A stretch of DNA of 64,000 nucleotides from GCA-2683135 sp964507445 (GCA_964507445.1 CAZDQF010000015.1:62001-126000), one strand, 5' to 3'; positions 37,052 to 46,483 are shown, numbered from the stretch's first letter. Notes: generated by a model from the letters alone, not told the origin. Program-made: numbers and translations.

Positions 37052-37420
37052 GTGCCTGTGGTGGTCGTCGTCGGGGCGTCTTCAGATCGCAACAAGTTTG
37101 GCAACAAAGCCCTCCGGGCCTATATGCGCCAGGGTTGGGACGTGCGGCCCGTGCACCCGAGCGCCACGGAGATCGAGGGGGTGCCGGCGGTGGCGTCCCT
37201 GGATCAGCTCGACCCTGGGGTGGATCGGGTGACCATGTACGTGCCCCCCGCTGTGGGCCTCACCATGCTCGAGGCCATCGTGGAGCTGGCTCCCGAGGAG
37301 TTCTGGGTCAACCCGGGGGCAGAGAGCCCGGAGCTGATCCAGCAGGCTCAGGAGATGGGCCTGGAGCCCATCATCGGGTGCGCCATCCTGGACATCGGCG
37401 AGAGCCCGGCGACGCCCTGA
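37052..37420 (+). CDS. CoA-binding (YccU-type) Rossmann protein
   Basis: The 122-residue protein is a stand-alone CoA_binding domain: VVVVGASSDRNKFGNKALRAY at the start (Rossmann glycine and the RNK segment), VDRVTMYVPP in the middle, and EEFWVNPGAESPELIQQAQ towards the end. These proteins bind CoA or nucleotide; no reaction is assigned. The GTG start at 37052 has CAGGGAGA about 10 bases upstream. It diverges from aceE, with about 136 bp between starts, and converges on the cytochrome/EF-hand gene. Confidence 0.88.
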   Translation: MPVVVVVGASSDRNKFGNKALRAYMRQGWDVRPVHPSATEIEGVPAVASLDQLDPGVDRVTMYVPPAVGLTMLEAIVELAPEEFWVNPGAESPELIQQAQEMGLEPIIGCAILDIGESPATP

Positions 37421-37450
37421 GGGGCTGTCCGCCGCCGGGTGCGGCCTCGG

Positions 37451-39001
37451 TCAACGCCCCTTCATCTCGTCCGCGTCGATGACGCCGTCGCCGTTCTTGT
37501 CGTAGCGGCGCATGTGTCGCTTGCGGAGGACGCCGGGCAGCTCTGACGGCTCGATCTTGCCGTCCTTGTTCTTGTCGAACCGATCCAGGCCGCGGCGGTT
37601 CCGGGAGCGGCCGAACCCGCCACCTCCAAACCCGCCTCCGCGGTCGAACCGCGACATGAACGAGCGCATAAGACCGTCCATGAGGGCCTCGTCCAGGCGC
37701 TGTGCGTCCTCTTCGCTCTTGGGCACCACCACCAGGGTCACGCTCCCCATCTCGTCGGTGGATTCGCGACCCCAGCGAATGCGGACCGGTGGATCGTTGG
37801 GGTTGTCCGGGTTCTGGGTGGAGTTGTCGTAGACGAGCTTGACCTTCAACTCGGTGCCGGCGGGGAGCGCCACCCGGTCCTTGTAGTGATATCGGGTCTG
37901 CCAGTCCATGTCCCATTCAGGGATGTGGAGGAGTGTCTTGGTGGTTCCGTCCGGCAACCGGGCGGTCATGAGCATGGAGTCGCAGATGTAGTGGGCGTGC
38001 CCGCCGATGGCGATCCCCTCCACGTCCACCGGCAGGGTCATGCTCTCTTCGATGGTGAAGTCGGACTTGCCCGCCGCCACGTCGATCCCCGCAGCGAACC
38101 CGAACAGGGGCGGCAGCTGGATCTGCTTGATCGGCCGGGATGGAGGCTCGTCGGTGAAGTAGAAGCCGATGGAGGACTGCTCCACCTCCGGCTTACCCGT
38201 GGGGTGGAAGTGGGTCTGCAGCAGCAGGTCGTGGTTCTTGGGCAGCTTGATGGCGAGGTCGTCACGGAGGCGCTGGGGCTGAGCGCCGGGGACGTATCCA
38301 CCCAGCCCGAGGAAGTCGAGTCCGCTGCGGCTGCCGCCGCCGCGGGAGAGGTTCCTGAAGCCTCGGAGTCCACCGAATCCGCGGCGCCCGGTGTCCCCTT
38401 CCATCTCCCCGCGATCCGCGGACGGCGTGAGGAAGAACAGGGCGTGGTGGACGACGGCGCGGGAGGTCGGCCGCATCTCCACGGCCTTCACCCAGCGGTC
38501 TTCCGGCAGATCGATGGGGAGGACGAAGAAGCGGTACAGATCCCGACCCGAGGCGGGGATCTCGAACGGCTCCGGCATGGTCACCACCAGGTCCGGTTTG
38601 CCCAGGTTCCACCCGTCCGGGTAGGTCTTGGGTCTGGGCAGCCGTGCCAGGTCGCCCTTCTGCTTGCCGGTGGCGATCCAACGTGAGAACAGCTCCCGGT
38701 CCTCTTGTGAGAGACGACGGTTCTGACGGAACCCGTCCGCTTGCTCCGCCGGGTGCCAGGGGGGCATGTAGCCCGTGTCCATGACGAGCTTCAGCATGTC
38801 CGCCCGCTTGGACACGTCCTTGTAGCTGACCAGGGGGAAGGGGGCGGCGCCGTCCTGCCGGTGGCAGTCCATGCAGTTGTTCCGGATCAACGGCCCCACG
38901 TGTTCGGCGAAGGTGGGTCGCGTCTGGCCGTGGGCTGCCGGGGCCGCGGAGGTCGCGGCGAGGACGAACAGGGCGAGAAGGTGGACGCTGGATCTGGTCA
39001 T
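37451..39001 (-). CDS. Secreted cytochrome c / Cu-monooxygenase-like / EF-hand protein
   Basis: The 516-residue protein has a signal peptide (1-25), a cytochrome-c-like module with one heme site CMDCH (43-47) and distal Met candidate in YMPPWH, then two beta-domains like copper type II ascorbate-dependent monooxygenases (VVHHALFF; GGHAHYICDSML). A C-terminal pair of EF-hands (DKNKDGKIEPSE and DKNGDGVIDADE) ends the protein. The HH and HAH motifs are candidate copper ligands. Such combinations occur in Planctomycetes but have no assigned substrate. AGGAG precedes the ATG. It is upstream of nothing on its strand except the convergent CoA-binding gene. Confidence 0.87.
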   Translation of the reverse strand: MTRSSVHLLALFVLAATSAAPAAHGQTRPTFAEHVGPLIRNNCMDCHRQDGAAPFPLVSYKDVSKRADMLKLVMDTGYMPPWHPAEQADGFRQNRRLSQEDRELFSRWIATGKQKGDLARLPRPKTYPDGWNLGKPDLVVTMPEPFEIPASGRDLYRFFVLPIDLPEDRWVKAVEMRPTSRAVVHHALFFLTPSADRGEMEGDTGRRGFGGLRGFRNLSRGGGSRSGLDFLGLGGYVPGAQPQRLRDDLAIKLPKNHDLLLQTHFHPTGKPEVEQSSIGFYFTDEPPSRPIKQIQLPPLFGFAAGIDVAAGKSDFTIEESMTLPVDVEGIAIGGHAHYICDSMLMTARLPDGTTKTLLHIPEWDMDWQTRYHYKDRVALPAGTELKVKLVYDNSTQNPDNPNDPPVRIRWGRESTDEMGSVTLVVVPKSEEDAQRLDEALMDGLMRSFMSRFDRGGGFGGGGFGRSRNRRGLDRFDKNKDGKIEPSELPGVLRKRHMRRYDKNGDGVIDADEMKGR

Positions 39002-39052
39002 GGGGACTCCTCCCTGTATCCAACCGGGGCCCCCGCGGTTCGTTTCACCGGA

Positions 39053-42000
39053 TCAGCCGGATTTGTTCGCGTCTTCGGGGTCGGCGCTCGGCTTCTTGGT
39101 GGCCTTCTTCTTGCCGGCTTTCTTCTTCGTCGCCTTCTTCTTGGCCTTGCGCGGCGGGAACTCCCACTGCAGCTCGCCCTCTTCGTTGTAGAAGAGCTTG
39201 GCCTTGAACTTGAAGCCGCGCATGGAGACGAAGCCGAACAGCTCCTCGGTCTTCTCCCCCTTGAGCATCAGGCGGATCTGGTCAGGGGGCAGGAAGCGGT
39301 ACTTGATCTTCTCGGCGAGCCGGAAGTCGCACTCCTTGTCCTTCTTGCGCGGGATGTTCTTCACGCACTTGTAACCGGTGCCCTGGCGGGTGACGTCGTC
39401 CTTGCACTTGGGGCACTTGCCCATGACCGTGCCTTCGGCCACCTGCTCATATCGCGATTCGCCCGGGGTCTCGTCGTCGTCGTCGTCGCTTAGCTCCAGT
39501 TCGATCTCGCAGAACCCGTCGTCCTTGAGCAGCACGTGGCCGGGGGCCTTGGTGCCGTCGAAGCCGGTGAGGGGCCCGATCTTGCGCTCCTCCAGCAACC
39601 GTATGGCGGTCTCCGGGAACAGGTACTTCCCCTTCTGGTCCTTGCCGAGGGAGAACTCGCATTTCTCGCGGAGCGCCACGGGGAGGCCCAGCTTCGCGAG
39701 CGGTCCGCCGTCTCCATCTGCGAGCTGCAGCGCGCTGGTGTTGTCCGCCGATTCCGTCTTGAGGACGACGCGACCGTCGCAGACCTCGGCCGTCGCGGTC
39801 TTGGCCTCCTTGCGCACGGTGGCGGTCTTCTTCGTGGTCTTCTTCTTGGTCGCCCGCTTCTTGGTTGCCTTCGCCTTGGCGGCGACGGCCTTCTTGATCT
39901 CGGCGTTGATGGCGTCGGCGACCTCGTCAGCGGTCGCGGCGGCGATGTCCTTGAACTGGCGGGCGGAGAAGGTGATGGTGAAGGGCCGCTTCTTGCCGTC
40001 GATGGCGACGGTGAAGGAGTCGCCGGACGAGAGCTCGTAGGGTCCTGGCACCTCGCCGGTGATCGTAGCCGGCGCCGAGCACATGTACGAGAACGTCTTC
40101 TCCACCAGCTCGGAGTCGCAGACGACACACTTGAAGCGCGCATCGTCCGGGTGGTCCACGGCGAAGATCTGGTCGTTGCCTCCGTCGCGATCCTTGATCG
40201 CGCTGACGAAGCGGGTCACGAGGTTGCGGATCTCCGCGTCCCACTCGCCACGGTCGTAGTGGCCTTCGGCCATCTGCGCCAGTCGGTACTCCCAGTCGCC
40301 GGTCAGGTCCGGCTTCGCGAGCTCCTCGAGGTCCAGGTTGCGTACCAGGCGGACCAGGGTGCAGCCGAGGGGAGTGGGCAGGATGCTGCGGCCCTGGCGC
40401 TTGGCGAGCCGCTTGTAGATCAGGTCCTTGAGGATCGCTGCGCGGGTGGCGGGGGTGCCGATGCCCTTCTCCTTCAACTCCTCCAGGATCTCGTCGTCGA
40501 GGAGCTCCTCGCCGTCTCTGGGCACGGCGTCCTTGCCGGCGGTCTCCATGGCCTTCACCAGGGAGCCATCGGTGTAGCGAGAGGGGGGCTGGGTCTCCTT
40601 CTCCAGCAGCTCGACCTCCTTGCTCGTGACCGCGCCGTCATCCTTCAGCGCGGGGAGGTCCTTGTGATCGGCCCGCGGCTCGACGGCGCGCCAACCGGGT
40701 TTCGTCAGGCGGCGTGAAGACGGGGTCACGAAGGTCTCGCCGAGGACGACGGTCTCTCGAGCCACGTTCTCCCACTCCGCGGAGGGGAGGAAGGCAGCGA
40801 GGAAGCGTCGAACGATGATCTCGTAGATCTTGGCCTCGTCGTCTCGGAGGTTCTTGGGGTTCTCTCCCGTGGGGATGAGGGCGAAGTGATCGGACACCTT
40901 GGCGTCGTTGAACACGCGGTCGCGACGCATGGGCTTGAGCTGTTCGGCGGGGCCGCCGGATTCAGCGAGGGCGCGATCCGCCACGTGCCCGAGGGGTCCG
41001 CTCCGCAGCGCTGTCACGAGCTTGGGGATTTCCGCCGCGTAGTCTTCCGGCAGGTACCGGCTGGAGGTTCGGGGGTAGGTGACCGCCTTCTTGGCTTCAT
41101 AGAGGCTCTGGACGATGCTCAAGGTCCGGTCGAGGGTGTAGCCGAAACGATTGGACGCCTCCCGCTGAATGGTGGTGAGGTCGAACAGCAACGGCGGGAT
41201 CTCGGTGCGCCTGGTGGTCTTGTCGGTGGCGATGCCGGCCTGCCCGGACACCTTGGCGACGATGGCCTCCGCCTTGGCCTTGTCCGACAGCCGGTCGATC
41301 TTCTTGCCCTTGTCATCGAGCCCGGACCAGCGAGCGGAATAGGCGCCTGAGCCCGTCTCGAACTCCGCGTCCACCTGGAAGTAGGAGACCGGTACGAAGC
41401 GGTCGATGGCGCGTTCGCGGTCGACGAGGAACGCCAGGGTGGGGGTCTTCACCCGGCCCACGGCCATGGGTCTCGCGGCGCGCCCCATGAACTTCTTGGT
41501 GAAGGCCCGTGTCCCGTTCATCCCCACGAGCCAGTCCGCCTCGTCCCGGGCGTAGGCGGCGGAGCGGAGCGTCCGGTACAGGTCGGCGTTCTCGATCTTG
41601 TCGAAGGCCTCACCGATGGAGCGAGCGGTCATGGACTGGAGCCAGAGCCGCTGGATCTCCTTCTCGCCGCCGTTGTCGTCCATCCCGAAGCCGGCGTGGT
41701 CCAGGACCAGGTTGAAGATCAGCTCGCCCTCTCGTCCGGCGTCGCAGGCGTTGACGATGCGCCCCACGTCCTTCTTCTGCATCAGGCGGACCAGGCCGTT
41801 CAGCAGCTCCTTGGTGCGCCCCTGGCCTTCGCGCGGCACGTGTTGGAAGCGCTCCGGGATGATGGGGAGGTTCTCGAGGGCCCAGTATCCCCACTTCTTC
41901 TTGTCGTAGGCGGACGGCCCCTGGAGCTCCAGCAGGTGGCCGGAGGCCCAGGCGATGACCATGTCCTCGCGTTCGTAGGACGCCGTCTTCTTGGCGAATC

Positions 42001-42064
42001 CGCCCAGCACCTTGGCGAAGTCGTCGGCTACCGATTTCTTTTCCGTGACGACCAGCGTCTTCAT
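39053..42064 (-). CDS. topB: Type IA DNA topoisomerase (TopB-like) with unusual C-terminal insert
   Basis: The 1003-residue protein relaxes or decatenates DNA. The TOPRIM domain has VTEKKSVADDFAKVLGG at the start and ACDAGREGELIF; the catalytic tyrosine is Tyr330 in TYPRTSSRYL, almost the position in E. coli TopB. A zinc-finger-like C-terminal region (FKCVVCDSE, GKCPKCKDD) is interrupted between about 672 and 795 by a beta-rich module (FTVAIDGKKRPFTITFSA ... ALQLADGDGG) that is itself split by a Lys/Ala-rich linker (about 725-760). The protein ends in a histone-H1-like Lys tail. No Shine-Dalgarno is seen at the start. It is followed by the cytochrome gene on the same strand. Confidence 0.93.
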   Translation of the reverse strand: MKTLVVTEKKSVADDFAKVLGGFAKKTASYEREDMVIAWASGHLLELQGPSAYDKKKWGYWALENLPIIPERFQHVPREGQGRTKELLNGLVRLMQKKDVGRIVNACDAGREGELIFNLVLDHAGFGMDDNGGEKEIQRLWLQSMTARSIGEAFDKIENADLYRTLRSAAYARDEADWLVGMNGTRAFTKKFMGRAARPMAVGRVKTPTLAFLVDRERAIDRFVPVSYFQVDAEFETGSGAYSARWSGLDDKGKKIDRLSDKAKAEAIVAKVSGQAGIATDKTTRRTEIPPLLFDLTTIQREASNRFGYTLDRTLSIVQSLYEAKKAVTYPRTSSRYLPEDYAAEIPKLVTALRSGPLGHVADRALAESGGPAEQLKPMRRDRVFNDAKVSDHFALIPTGENPKNLRDDEAKIYEIIVRRFLAAFLPSAEWENVARETVVLGETFVTPSSRRLTKPGWRAVEPRADHKDLPALKDDGAVTSKEVELLEKETQPPSRYTDGSLVKAMETAGKDAVPRDGEELLDDEILEELKEKGIGTPATRAAILKDLIYKRLAKRQGRSILPTPLGCTLVRLVRNLDLEELAKPDLTGDWEYRLAQMAEGHYDRGEWDAEIRNLVTRFVSAIKDRDGGNDQIFAVDHPDDARFKCVVCDSELVEKTFSYMCSAPATITGEVPGPYELSSGDSFTVAIDGKKRPFTITFSARQFKDIAAATADEVADAINAEIKKAVAAKAKATKKRATKKKTTKKTATVRKEAKTATAEVCDGRVVLKTESADNTSALQLADGDGGPLAKLGLPVALREKCEFSLGKDQKGKYLFPETAIRLLEERKIGPLTGFDGTKAPGHVLLKDDGFCEIELELSDDDDDETPGESRYEQVAEGTVMGKCPKCKDDVTRQGTGYKCVKNIPRKKDKECDFRLAEKIKYRFLPPDQIRLMLKGEKTEELFGFVSMRGFKFKAKLFYNEEGELQWEFPPRKAKKKATKKKAGKKKATKKPSADPEDANKSG

Positions 42065-42164
42065 GTGGTTTACCGCCCCCTGACCCGGATGATGTTGTCT
42101 TTTCCCGCTCTAGATCAAGGGGGAAGGTCGCTGTCCGGTCGCTCTCGGGGGCCTGGCCCGATCT

Positions 42165-42184
42165 TGGCTTATGGACATAAGCCA
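42165..42184. promoter_or_regulatory. 20-bp palindrome, operator-like
   Basis: TGGCTTATG (42165-42173) and CATAAGCCA (42176-42184) are perfect inverted 9-mers around GA. A second palindrome TACTT-G-AAGTA follows at 42187-42197. They sit in a locally AT-rich island about 100 bp upstream of the topoisomerase start and look like binding sites for a dimeric regulator. Confidence 0.45.
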
Positions 42185-42209
42185 TTTACTTGAAGTATTT
42201 TAAGGAACT

Positions 42210-42251
42210 CCATCCCCGGGCCCCCCGGGCCGCTCAGGAGACCGGGGATGG
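42210..42251 (-). terminator. Distal terminator hairpin of the Gld-like operon
   Basis: A perfect 10-bp stem, CCATCCCCGG (42210-42219) with CCGGGGATGG (42242-42251), encloses a GC-rich loop that can fold further. On the minus strand it is followed by AGTTCCTTAAAA, weakly T-rich. Confidence 0.55.
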
Positions 42252-42274
42252 ACGACAGGTTTGGCGGCGGGGAG

Positions 42275-42299
42275 GCCCCATCGACCCGGCCGATGGGGC
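42275..42299 (-). terminator. Proximal terminator hairpin of the Gld-like operon
   Basis: GCCCCATCG (42275-42283) pairs perfectly with CGATGGGGC (42291-42299) around seven bases, about 30 bp past the last stop of the operon. With the next hairpin it forms a tandem pair. Confidence 0.5.
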
Positions 42300-42330
42300 G
42301 GTTGCGGCGTCCTCAAGGGTCGCCGCAGGT

Positions 42331-43353
42331 CTACTTGTCGCCGCCGTCGGGGCTCTTCGGCTCCTCTGTGGGGAGCAGGTCGGCGGCCTGCTTCTCGAAC
42401 AGGTCGGTGACCACCCAGCTGCTCACCGTCACCACGAACGGCGAGGCGGAGGACTTGAGGTAGCGGTCCTTGGAATCGTCCGGGACGTCGACCCCCAGCT
42501 GCAGGGTGTGGGTGGTGTCGTCCTTCATGGTGAGGGTGATGGTGGCGGCGCCCAGCCCGTAGTCGGTCAGGACCTCCTGGCCGATGGGGCGTTTGAGGCG
42601 GACCCCGGTCAGGGACGCCAGCCATGACGAGACCTTGGGTGGATCGGCCTCGGCCGGCTCCCCTTCGGTCGTGACGCTCCAGGCGACGGTCTCTTCGGCA
42701 GCAGCGGGGTCCTCCCCGTCGGGCTCGGTGGTGGTCACCGTGGCGGTCAGGGTGAGCGTCTTGTCGCCGTTCTTCACCTCCACCTTGCGGACGTCGTCCT
42801 GGGAGACGTCGAAGTAGCTGGTGTCCACCCACTCGGAAACCGTGGGTTCCAGGTCCCAGCTCTGCGGTCCGCGGGCCGACCACGCGGTGTCGTCATTCGC
42901 CTTGCGGTAGACCAGCTTGCCGTCCCCTCCCGGGAGCTCTCCAAGATAGAAGTCGTCGGTGACGGCGCCGTCCCGGTCCTTGACGGTGATGCGTAGGTCG
43001 AACTTGTCCGGCGACACCTTGAGCCCGTGATACCGGGCGGGGTCGTCGGTCAGGGCCCTGATGGCGTAGAGCTTGCGCAGCGCCTTGGCCGCGGTCTCCA
43101 TCTGGCTCTCCTTGGCGGGGTAGTCACCGGCGTCCGCCAGCACCCACCCTTCGCTCGCTCGCTTCACGTGGACGGATTCGGACCCCGGCTTCTCGATCGT
43201 CAACTCACCGATCTGATCGGGGGCCAGGTCCTTGAGCGGGCGGAAGCTGTCGAGGGAGATGTCGTCGGACGCCGAGCCTCCGTCACCGAGCGCCAAAAGG
43301 ACGACCACCTGCGCCACTGCGAGGCCCGTGAGGATGATGTGGAACCGGGTCAT
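42331..43353 (-). CDS. DUF4340 protein, last gene of the Gld-like operon
   Basis: The 340-residue protein starts with one membrane helix (about 5-22) and continues as a repeated alpha/beta extracytoplasmic domain (for example DLAPDQIGELTIEKPG and a second copy-like segment YFDVSQDDVRKVEVKNG), as in DUF4340. DUF4340 genes accompany GldG/GldF ABC genes; no biochemical role is known. The ATG (43351-43353) overlaps the upstream stop (ATGA). The frame open to 43455 is a shadow of the gldG-like gene. Confidence 0.88.
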   Translation of the reverse strand: MTRFHIILTGLAVAQVVVLLALGDGGSASDDISLDSFRPLKDLAPDQIGELTIEKPGSESVHVKRASEGWVLADAGDYPAKESQMETAAKALRKLYAIRALTDDPARYHGLKVSPDKFDLRITVKDRDGAVTDDFYLGELPGGDGKLVYRKANDDTAWSARGPQSWDLEPTVSEWVDTSYFDVSQDDVRKVEVKNGDKTLTLTATVTTTEPDGEDPAAAEETVAWSVTTEGEPAEADPPKVSSWLASLTGVRLKRPIGQEVLTDYGLGAATITLTMKDDTTHTLQLGVDVPDDSKDRYLKSSASPFVVTVSSWVVTDLFEKQAADLLPTEEPKSPDGGDK

Positions 43354-45743
43354 GGGGTCTCTCCCTGTGGTGCTTGCGGGTCGCTGCTCGGGTCGGGCGC
43401 GGGGCGGCTTACGGGGTCCAGACGCATGGCGGGGCGGGATCTTCGCCAGCACCACCAGCAGGTCGCGAACACCAGGATGAAGCCCAGGGTGCCGGAGAAC
43501 GTCACCCAGCGTGCTCGGGACACGGACGCGTCCCGTTCGTCAGGGTCCAGCCCGTTGAGGGCGGCGAGGGGACGGTGCTGCGACCGTCGTCCGCGGATCG
43601 GGGCCAGCTCGTCTCCGGCGCTCCACTCCAGGGCCTTCTGCAACAGCCCCATGTTGGTCTCCCAGGACCGCTCGTCCAGGCTGTAGGCGCGGAACGCCAG
43701 CCACGAGAACGCGTCCGAGTCGCCGAACACGACGATGGATCCGGGGCGCCTGCTCTCCTCCAACGGGGCTCGCTGCCGCCGCGGTTCCTTGGCGTCTTCC
43801 TCCGCGTCCTCGTCCTCCGGGGTGGAGGGCGCCGGAGCCGCGCCCGGCACCGGCTTGTCCTTGAAGTAGGAGCTGAATTGCCCGGTCACGGCCACGGCCA
43901 GGGGGAGCTGCTCGGTCTCCAGATCCAGCACCCACCGCAACTTGGAGGCGAGGTAATCCGGCGGGAAGGGGCCCTCCGTCTGCACGGCGCGGTCCATCTC
44001 GCTCCACACCGCGGACATCACGGAGCCCACCCGACCCATGGCCCCCAGCCCTGGGTCGTAGCCCACATCCAGGATCTGACCGACCAGCTCCGGGGAGGAG
44101 GTGACCGAGGCCTCCGGGGTGGTGCGCATGAGCACCGTGCCCTCGGCGCCGTCCGGTACGTCCTTGAGCCCCACGGGCGAGGCCCACAGGAAGGTGGCTC
44201 CCTGCTGGAAGGCGGTGATGGGGTTCTGGTCCGACATGCGCGCCTGGTCCATGGTGATGAAGAACGGGTACTTGACCTCCACCACCTCCACCATGGGAGG
44301 GAACACGGACTCGTCGATGATGGGGAAGGCGAACCGGTCCGATGCGCTGTCCATGACCATCTGATGGCGCAGGTCGATGCCGAAGTTGTTCAGCCAGTCC
44401 GACAGCATGACGCCGCTGCCGCTCCGTTGAACGGCGATGCGTCCCCGCGACCCCAGGTCGCCGTGATAACCGCCGCCGCACAGCACCAGCCTGCCGCCCC
44501 TCATGACGAATTGGTCGAGCTCGTACAGCGCCGCCTCGCTCAGGTCTCCTGGCTGCAGCACCAGCAGGATGTCCACGTCCCTGCCGATGCCGGAGGCCAG
44601 GGTCACCTGCTCCACCTCGAAGCTCTCCGCCAGCACCTCCCGGGTGACCTGGAACGCGTCCGGAGGCTGCTGCTGCATCATCATGGGGTTGGCCGGCCTG
44701 GGGGGCGTCGGGGAGACGATCCCCACGGTCGGCAGGAACCCCGGAACGAGCCGCTTGAGGGACCCCTCCACGGCGGTCTTCAGGTCCGCCTTGCCGACGC
44801 TCCCGCTCGGCTTGTACAGCTCGACGTACTCACGTTCGTCGCCCACCTCGATCACCAGCCAGGCGTAGAAGTCCGTGGTCGCCCCGCGTAGGGGGCGGAC
44901 GCCTGTCTTCTCGAACAAGGCTTCGGCGGCCCGCTGCTTCTCGTCCAGGGACCTGGCGTCCTTCCAGGGGTCCACCACCTCCAGCTCGAAGCGGCCCGGG
45001 GCGTCGTCGTTGAGCTCCGTGTCCACCTCCCGCACGGTCTCCGCCAGGTCCGCCATGTTCTCCGGCAGGGAGTCCCTGTCCGAGATGTAGGCGGTGAGCT
45101 TCACGCTCAGGTCCTCCGCCATGAGCGCCCCGGACACGGATCCGTAGGTCTGGACCACCCTGCGGAGGGTGTTGGCGAGGACGTACTCGGGGTCGGTCAG
45201 CTCGAGCTTGATCCCGAACGTGTCCAGGTCCTCCGAGATGCGGATCAGGGGGCAGGTCCGGGACAGGGCGATGTGCTCGAACCGATCCCCGGACGTGACC
45301 ACCACGGAGAAGTAGACGTTCTTGACGCTCTGCTCCGTGGCCGTGCTGACCGGGATGCTCAGGGCCCGCACCCCGTAGGCGTCCGCGGCGTCGTCCTGGG
45401 CCTTCTTGCCCCGGGTGTCCAGGGCCACGAACCGCGCCGTCACCTTGCCGCTGCTCTCCGTGGCGAGCTCTGCGATGGCGTCCTTCAGGGGGTCCACGAG
45501 GGGACGGATCATGGGCGGCATGGAGTCCGGCGACGAGTAGTAGAAGATGATCTCGGCCGGCCGGTCCAGGTCGCGGAGGAAGTCCTTCGTGACCTGATTG
45601 ATGGTGTAGACGTTGCCCTCGGTGAGGTCGGTCCTCAGCCTGATGCCGGATCGCCCGAGCACCGCGTTGAAGAGGATCAGGTTGACGCCTATGAGGGCGA
45701 CACCGAGGAAGATCCGGATTGTCTGTCGGGTCTTGGCTTCCAT
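43350..45743 (-). CDS. GldG-like ABC-associated membrane protein
   Basis: The 797-residue protein has an N-terminal membrane helix (about 8-28) followed by NQVTKDFLRDLDRPAEIIFYYS, typical for the GldG/DUF7088-type extracytoplasmic domain, a long middle region with a glutamine-amidotransferase-like fold segment (LYELDQFVMRGGRLVLC), and a C-terminal membrane helix (about 740-762). It is the auxiliary subunit between the permease and the DUF4340 protein. In Bacteroidetes the related proteins are needed for gliding; in other phyla the function is unknown. It starts 14 bases after the permease stop. Confidence 0.9.
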   Translation of the reverse strand: MEAKTRQTIRIFLGVALIGVNLILFNAVLGRSGIRLRTDLTEGNVYTINQVTKDFLRDLDRPAEIIFYYSSPDSMPPMIRPLVDPLKDAIAELATESSGKVTARFVALDTRGKKAQDDAADAYGVRALSIPVSTATEQSVKNVYFSVVVTSGDRFEHIALSRTCPLIRISEDLDTFGIKLELTDPEYVLANTLRRVVQTYGSVSGALMAEDLSVKLTAYISDRDSLPENMADLAETVREVDTELNDDAPGRFELEVVDPWKDARSLDEKQRAAEALFEKTGVRPLRGATTDFYAWLVIEVGDEREYVELYKPSGSVGKADLKTAVEGSLKRLVPGFLPTVGIVSPTPPRPANPMMMQQQPPDAFQVTREVLAESFEVEQVTLASGIGRDVDILLVLQPGDLSEAALYELDQFVMRGGRLVLCGGGYHGDLGSRGRIAVQRSGSGVMLSDWLNNFGIDLRHQMVMDSASDRFAFPIIDESVFPPMVEVVEVKYPFFITMDQARMSDQNPITAFQQGATFLWASPVGLKDVPDGAEGTVLMRTTPEASVTSSPELVGQILDVGYDPGLGAMGRVGSVMSAVWSEMDRAVQTEGPFPPDYLASKLRWVLDLETEQLPLAVAVTGQFSSYFKDKPVPGAAPAPSTPEDEDAEEDAKEPRRQRAPLEESRRPGSIVVFGDSDAFSWLAFRAYSLDERSWETNMGLLQKALEWSAGDELAPIRGRRSQHRPLAALNGLDPDERDASVSRARWVTFSGTLGFILVFATCWWCWRRSRPAMRLDPVSRPAPDPSSDPQAPQGETP

Positions 45744-45757
45744 GATTTGGTGTCTCC

Positions 45758-46483
45758 TCAGGTGGTGAACCGGCGCCAGCGCAGCAGCGCGACGTTGAGG
45801 TAGAGGAAGAACCCGGTGACGGAGAGGTAGAACGCCAGGTCCCGCAGGTCCAGGACGCCGCGCTCGATGCTGGAGAACCGCTCCCAGAACCCGATGGACG
45901 CATAGAAGGCGGCCAGGCCTCCGCTCACCTCACCCGCTCGCAAGGCCATGTCCGGGACCAGGGTCAGGCCGCAGATGAGGAACCCGAGGAACAGGGCGAG
46001 CAGCTGCTCCATGACCAGCAGGGAGCAGACCAGGCCGATGGCCAGGTAGGCGGAGCCCAGGAGCAGCGCGCCCAGGTAGCCGCCGATGACCGGGCCCCAG
46101 TCCAGGTCGCCGTAGGCGTTGGCCACCAGCGGCGCGCCGATGGTCAGCAGCAGGGCGAACGCCAGCAGCCCGAAGGCGGCCATGAACTTGCCCCAGACCA
46201 GCTGCCAGGACGTGACCGGCAGGGTGGCGAGGATCTCGTAGGTGCCCATCTTCCGTTCGTCGGCCCAGAGCCGCATGGTCAACGCCGGGGCGACGAACGC
46301 CAGCAGCGGCGGCAGCCAGCGGAACAGGCCGCGGGCGGAGGCCTGATCGGCCCCGAAGAAGCCCTCGACCACGAAGAACACCAGGAGCGTGCCCGTGGCG
46401 AACAGGGCCAGGAACACGTAGCCGAGGGGGGAGGTGAGGGAGGAGCGGAGCTCGCGGCCGGCCACGGTGAGGGCGCGGGTCAT
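45758..46483 (-). CDS. ABC-2 type permease (GldF-like)
   Basis: The 241-residue integral membrane protein has six predicted helices spread over about 15-235 and begins RALTVAGRELRSSLTSPLGYVFLALF, the usual ABC-2/GldF start. The motif MRLWADERKMGTYEILATLPVTSWQLVWGK is characteristic. It forms the channel part of the ABC exporter with the ATPase, whose stop it overlaps (ATGA at 46480-46483). Confidence 0.92.
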   Translation of the reverse strand: MTRALTVAGRELRSSLTSPLGYVFLALFATGTLLVFFVVEGFFGADQASARGLFRWLPPLLAFVAPALTMRLWADERKMGTYEILATLPVTSWQLVWGKFMAAFGLLAFALLLTIGAPLVANAYGDLDWGPVIGGYLGALLLGSAYLAIGLVCSLLVMEQLLALFLGFLICGLTLVPDMALRAGEVSGGLAAFYASIGFWERFSSIERGVLDLRDLAFYLSVTGFFLYLNVALLRWRRFTT

